From Deltaproteobacteria bacterium (GTDB lineage Bacteria > Desulfobacterota > Dissulfuribacteria > Dissulfuribacterales > UBA3076): DNA of 8,140 nucleotides. Of this stretch, positions 5,957 to 8,140 are shown one piece after another; the stretch's first letter is position 1; every line of letters starts with the position of its first letter. The position numbers were made by a program, and so were the translations under genes. Location of the stretch: NCBI GenBank assembly GCA_030605675.1, contig JAUWHV010000164.1:1-8140 (forward strand), written 5' to 3'. The notes under the pieces were generated by a model that was not told the origin of the DNA, made no database searches, and saw only the letters and a list, made by a program, of their open reading frames with translations.

Positions 5957-7726
5957 TCACCTGAGCTGTAGTATCTGCCTCAAGAGATCTTCATCATCCA
6001 CCACCTCTGCAGGGGCTTTGATCTGTTCCAAAACATTCCATCTCAAGACCTTATTGCGACGATCCTCACAATATTTTTTCAGGTCTGAAAGTATCTTTTC
6101 TTCCATATCCTCAAATGGGGCAAAATCTGCAGAAAGTCGCATGGCCAAAGTCCTCAATTCAGGTACAGGCTCAAGCTGATCATACAGGTCAGAAAGATTG
6201 AGATTCCCTGACATACTGTAGAGATGCGACATTGCCATCCAAAGCTCCCTCAAAGACGGGACCTCAATCCACAGATCCAGGCCTGCGTCCAAAAAGGTCT
6301 TCATATACTGGGGATGCCCGAGCAGAAAACTTATCAGCTTGGCCTCCGCCCTATTTTCAGGACCCTTGCGGTTTTTGACTTCAGCAGACAATCCATAACG
6401 CTTTCTAATATTGGGAACAATAGTACTGGAATTGCCGGCATTCAGACGTTCCCAAAGGCTTTCCTCTCTCACTCCTAATTTCTGGGCCACATGCCCTAAT
6501 AGAAGCGATTTCCTGACCGGATCACTCACAGGTTGAAGGATCGATAGCACATCTTCTGTTGTCCTGAACCTACCTTCCGGGTCTTTTCCATAGGATGCCA
6601 GGCCTTGCTGAATAGCAAAATCAAGACCGGAACCGGCTGTATCTACCAAGGCCTCCCAGGAATCCTTGCCCTCACGCCCGACAAAGCTATCCGGGTCATC
6701 TTCAGCAGGAAGATTAAGCACCTTGACCCTGAGATTCAGTTTGTAAAAGAACGGAAGCGCCCTGAGGGCAGCCTTGACCCCTGCAGCATCGCCGTCAAAA
6801 ACTAGAATCCAGTCCTTGCAAAGTCCTCTTAATTGCTTGACATGGTCTTCAGTCAAGGCCGTGCCGAGTGTTGCAACAACCTGGTCTATATCAGACTGAG
6901 CCAAGGCCAGGAGATCCATGTATCCTTCAACCACATAGCCTCTGCCGGCCTGTCTGATTGCCCCTTTGTTTTGAGACAGACCGTAAAGGACCCTGCTTTT
7001 GTTGTAGACAGGAGTTTCAGGAGAATTCAGGTACTTGGGATGGCCATCTTTCAGGATACGACCGCCCAAAGCCACTGCCTTTCCGGACCTGTCAAGGATA
7101 GGAAAGATAATCCTCCCGCGAAAACGGTCATAGCATCCCTTCCCGCTCTCCCTGGAAACAAGCAAACCTGCCTTTTCTGCCTTGTCGAGTGATAACCCTT
7201 CAGTCTTTAAATGATTTATAAGACCATCCCACCGGTCATTGGCCCAGCCCAGCCGAAACCTGGAAATGATATCTGATTTCAGACCACGCCTTTCAAGATA
7301 TGCCCGTGCATCACTGCCCCCGGATGAATGAAGGAGATTTTTGTGATAAAATCCTGCTGCCGCCAGATTGAGACTGACCAATTCTTCCGTCTCCATATGA
7401 CGCTTTTGATCAAGGGATGATCTCGGTCTTTCGGGAATGATTATGCCGTAACGGTTGGCTAGGGCCTTTACTGCTTCCACAAAGCTCATGCCCTGCATCT
7501 TCATGAGGAATTTGAAGACGTCTCCGCCTTCGCCGCACCCAAAACAGTGAAAAATCTGTTTTTCTTCGCTGACTGAAAAGGAGGGATCTTTATCCGGATG
7601 GAAGGGACAGAGGCCGATCCAGTTTCGGCCGCTCTTTTTCAACGGCACATATTCTCCGACGACCTGCCGGATATTTGCAGCTTCTAGTACGTTTCTAAGG
7701 ACGTCTTCAGGAATATATGAACTCAC
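5957..7726 (-). CDS. dnaG: DNA primase DnaG
   Basis: This 589-residue primase should make the RNA primers for chromosome replication. The N-terminal CHC2 zinc-binding domain has Cys40-x2-His43 and Cys61-x2-Cys64 (LCPFH and FHCFGCGEGGDV). The core carries RFRGRIIFPI (201-210) and YLNSPETPVYNKSRVLYGL (232-250). The TOPRIM domain has the catalytic Glu267 in VVEGYMD, the metal ligands Asp311 and Asp313 in FDGDAAG, and acidic residues 344 and 346 in EDDPDSF. The last 130 or so residues match the position of the helicase-binding domain and are less conserved. Length is typical. The start is GTG at 7726, 8 nt after AAAGGG (7735-7740); relatives begin with an equivalent SYIPEDVL segment. It is followed by rpoD in the same direction; rpsU, often upstream, is absent here. 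All expected catalytic residues are present. Confidence 0.97.
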   Translation of the reverse strand: MSSYIPEDVLRNVLEAANIRQVVGEYVPLKKSGRNWIGLCPFHPDKDPSFSVSEEKQIFHCFGCGEGGDVFKFLMKMQGMSFVEAVKALANRYGIIIPERPRSSLDQKRHMETEELVSLNLAAAGFYHKNLLHSSGGSDARAYLERRGLKSDIISRFRLGWANDRWDGLINHLKTEGLSLDKAEKAGLLVSRESGKGCYDRFRGRIIFPILDRSGKAVALGGRILKDGHPKYLNSPETPVYNKSRVLYGLSQNKGAIRQAGRGYVVEGYMDLLALAQSDIDQVVATLGTALTEDHVKQLRGLCKDWILVFDGDAAGVKAALRALPFFYKLNLRVKVLNLPAEDDPDSFVGREGKDSWEALVDTAGSGLDFAIQQGLASYGKDPEGRFRTTEDVLSILQPVSDPVRKSLLLGHVAQKLGVREESLWERLNAGNSSTIVPNIRKRYGLSAEVKNRKGPENRAEAKLISFLLGHPQYMKTFLDAGLDLWIEVPSLRELWMAMSHLYSMSGNLNLSDLYDQLEPVPELRTLAMRLSADFAPFEDMEEKILSDLKKYCEDRRNKVLRWNVLEQIKAPAEVVDDEDLLRQILQLR

Positions 7727-7734
7727 GCCATACG

Positions 7735-7740
7735 CCCTTT
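7735..7740 (-). promoter_or_regulatory. Shine-Dalgarno supporting the GTG start of dnaG
   Basis: Minus-strand AAAGGG lies 8 nt before GTG at 7726. A nearby ATG (7732-7730) reads ATG-GCG-TGA and stops at once, so the GTG is the only sensible start for the conserved N-terminus. Confidence 0.6.
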
Positions 7741-7842
7741 AACTCAACATACCTAAAGGAGATGATGCATGAAGGATCAAGGATTCCCCTCTCCAAAAAT
7801 CCGACCGCAAAGTCATGGAAACCACTACTTTGTTGGACGGTC

Positions 7843-7870
7843 ATATTAACAAGGCAGGCCGGTCTGTCAA
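7843..7870 (-). promoter_or_regulatory. Candidate promoter for dnaG-rpoD
   Basis: On the minus strand, TTGACA (7870-7865) is a perfect -35 box. TAATAT (7848-7843), 16 bp downstream, matches the -10 consensus at 4 of 6 positions. Initiation near 7836 would give a leader of about 110 nt before the dnaG GTG. The position is sensible: between the stop of the upstream thioesterase-like gene (7941) and dnaG. The heptamer repeat 7878-7909 starts 8 bp upstream of the -35 box. Confidence 0.45.
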
Positions 7871-7877
7871 TAACCGA

Positions 7878-7909
7878 ATTGATGATTGATGATTGATGAT
7901 TGATGATTG
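7878..7909. repeat. Tandem heptamer repeat (GATGATT)x4
   Basis: There are four exact copies of GATGATT (7881-7908), preceded by a partial ATT and followed by one matching G. On the dnaG sense strand it reads AATCATC and is AT-rich. It sits just upstream of the candidate dnaG -35 box, where copy-number change would alter upstream contacts but not promoter spacing. Confidence 0.9.
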
Positions 7910-7940
7910 CTCCAGCGTTCTATTCTCATGATTTTTCCAT

Positions 7941-8140
7941 TCAGAACTCACGAATCAACGGTTCAGATTTTCGGTAAACCCTTGACCCTTGACCCTTGAC
8001 CCTTGACCCCTGACCCCGTAAACGGTTGCTACAAATGCCGGCAAGAGCTGTCTGGAAATCCTTGGGAAGACGGGTAAGACGGCCGGATCTATCCGTTGCT
8101 GCGTGAACGGTATAGCCCCTAACCAGCAAACGCTGGTCAT
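7941..8140 (-). CDS. C-terminal fragment of a probable 4HBT-fold acyl-CoA thioesterase (cut by window end)
   Basis: An open frame enters from the right edge (first full codon at 8138) and ends at TGA 7943-7941, giving 65 codons in the window. Its first part, RLLVRGYTVHAATDRSGRL followed by TRLPKDF, resembles the C-terminal end of YbgC/FadM-type hotdog-fold thioesterases, where a G-x-T-V-H strand is followed by a Gly-Arg-x-x-x-x-Leu-Pro turn. This is family memory, and the catalytic residues lie outside the window, so the call is moderate. After about residue 45 the protein runs into a translated 7-bp DNA repeat (7978-8017) that encodes GQGSRVK units, then ends in YRKSEPLIREF, which I do not recognise as conserved. 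The gene shares direction with dnaG and rpoD, with a 214-bp gap that carries its own promoter candidate. No terminator is visible after its stop. Confidence 0.5.
   Translation of the reverse strand, partial: DQRLLVRGYTVHAATDRSGRLTRLPKDFQTALAGICSNRLRGQGSRVKGQGSRVYRKSEPLIREF
7978..8017. repeat. Tandem heptamer repeat CCCTTGA (GGGTCAA on minus), G-quadruplex pattern
   Basis: Four exact CCCTTGA copies (7979-8006) and one variant, CCCCTGA (8007-8013), are followed by CCCC. On the minus strand this gives six runs of 3-4 G separated by 3-4 nt loops (TCA or TCAA), the classical G3-N-G3-N-G3-N-G3 pattern. It lies within the 3' end of the minus-strand thioesterase-like frame. Because 7 is not a multiple of 3, every minus-strand frame encodes the same circular heptapeptide, and none contains a stop. 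Confidence 0.9.

Noticed and set aside
6833..7192. 119-codon plus-strand open frame
   Set aside because: Antisense to the conserved DnaG catalytic core, with no family resemblance; a shadow frame.
7878..8017. CRISPR array
   Set aside because: The repeats are 7-bp perfect tandems without spacers, and no cas gene is present.
7955..8140. Second minus-strand frame at the right edge (61 codons, beginning MTSVCWLG)
   Set aside because: It shares the heptapeptide only because the 7-bp repeat reads alike in all frames. The other frame carries the thioesterase-like GYTVHAATDRSGRL segment.
8018..8140. tRNA or other structured RNA at the right edge
   Set aside because: No cloverleaf, anticodon arm or T-loop consensus could be traced on either strand, and the protein frame explains the sequence better.

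Overview
The window looks like chromosome from an anaerobic, probably delta-proteobacterial (Desulfobacterota-like) bacterium. This rests on three things: a dnaG-rpoD pair, a DUF4912 / GH57 branching enzyme / glycogen synthase cassette of the kind I associate with that phylum, and gaps rich in short palindromic and 7-bp tandem repeats. The taxonomic call is an inference from memory of gene families, not a database result.

Layout. Positions 1-292 are an AT-rich leader with no gene. It holds a good sigma-70-type promoter (110-138) and nested inverted repeats. Positions 293-4251 on the plus strand form a three-gene alpha-glucan (glycogen) synthesis cassette: a DUF4912 protein, a GH57/DUF1957 1,4-alpha-glucan branching enzyme, and a glycogen synthase whose sequence resembles the cyanobacterial/plastid GlgA2-type branch more than E. 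coli GlgA. The first two genes are separated by 2 bp. Between the second and third lies a roughly 79-bp palindromic, MITE-like element flanked by an 11-bp direct repeat that carries the ribosome binding site of glgA.

The glgA gene converges on a minus-strand block with only 22 bp between them. Read in its own direction, that block begins at the right edge with the C-terminal part of a likely 4HBT-fold acyl-CoA thioesterase (cut by the window end), followed by dnaG (primase) and rpoD (sigma-70 family). A promoter candidate lies in front of dnaG. The dnaG-rpoD pair is the core of the macromolecular synthesis operon, here without rpsU next to it. The RpoD lacks a recognisable region 1.1.

Two different 7-bp tandem repeats lie upstream of dnaG. 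One, (GATGATT)4, sits just upstream of the dnaG promoter. The other, GGGTCAA on the minus strand, is translated as the C-terminal tail of the thioesterase-like gene and has a textbook G-quadruplex pattern. No tRNA, rRNA, CRISPR array, transposase or phage gene was seen. No wholly new multi-gene system is evident. The points most worth a second look are the palindromic insertion before glgA, the coding heptamer repeat, the GlgA2-type synthase paired with DUF4912, and the region-1.1-less sigma factor.
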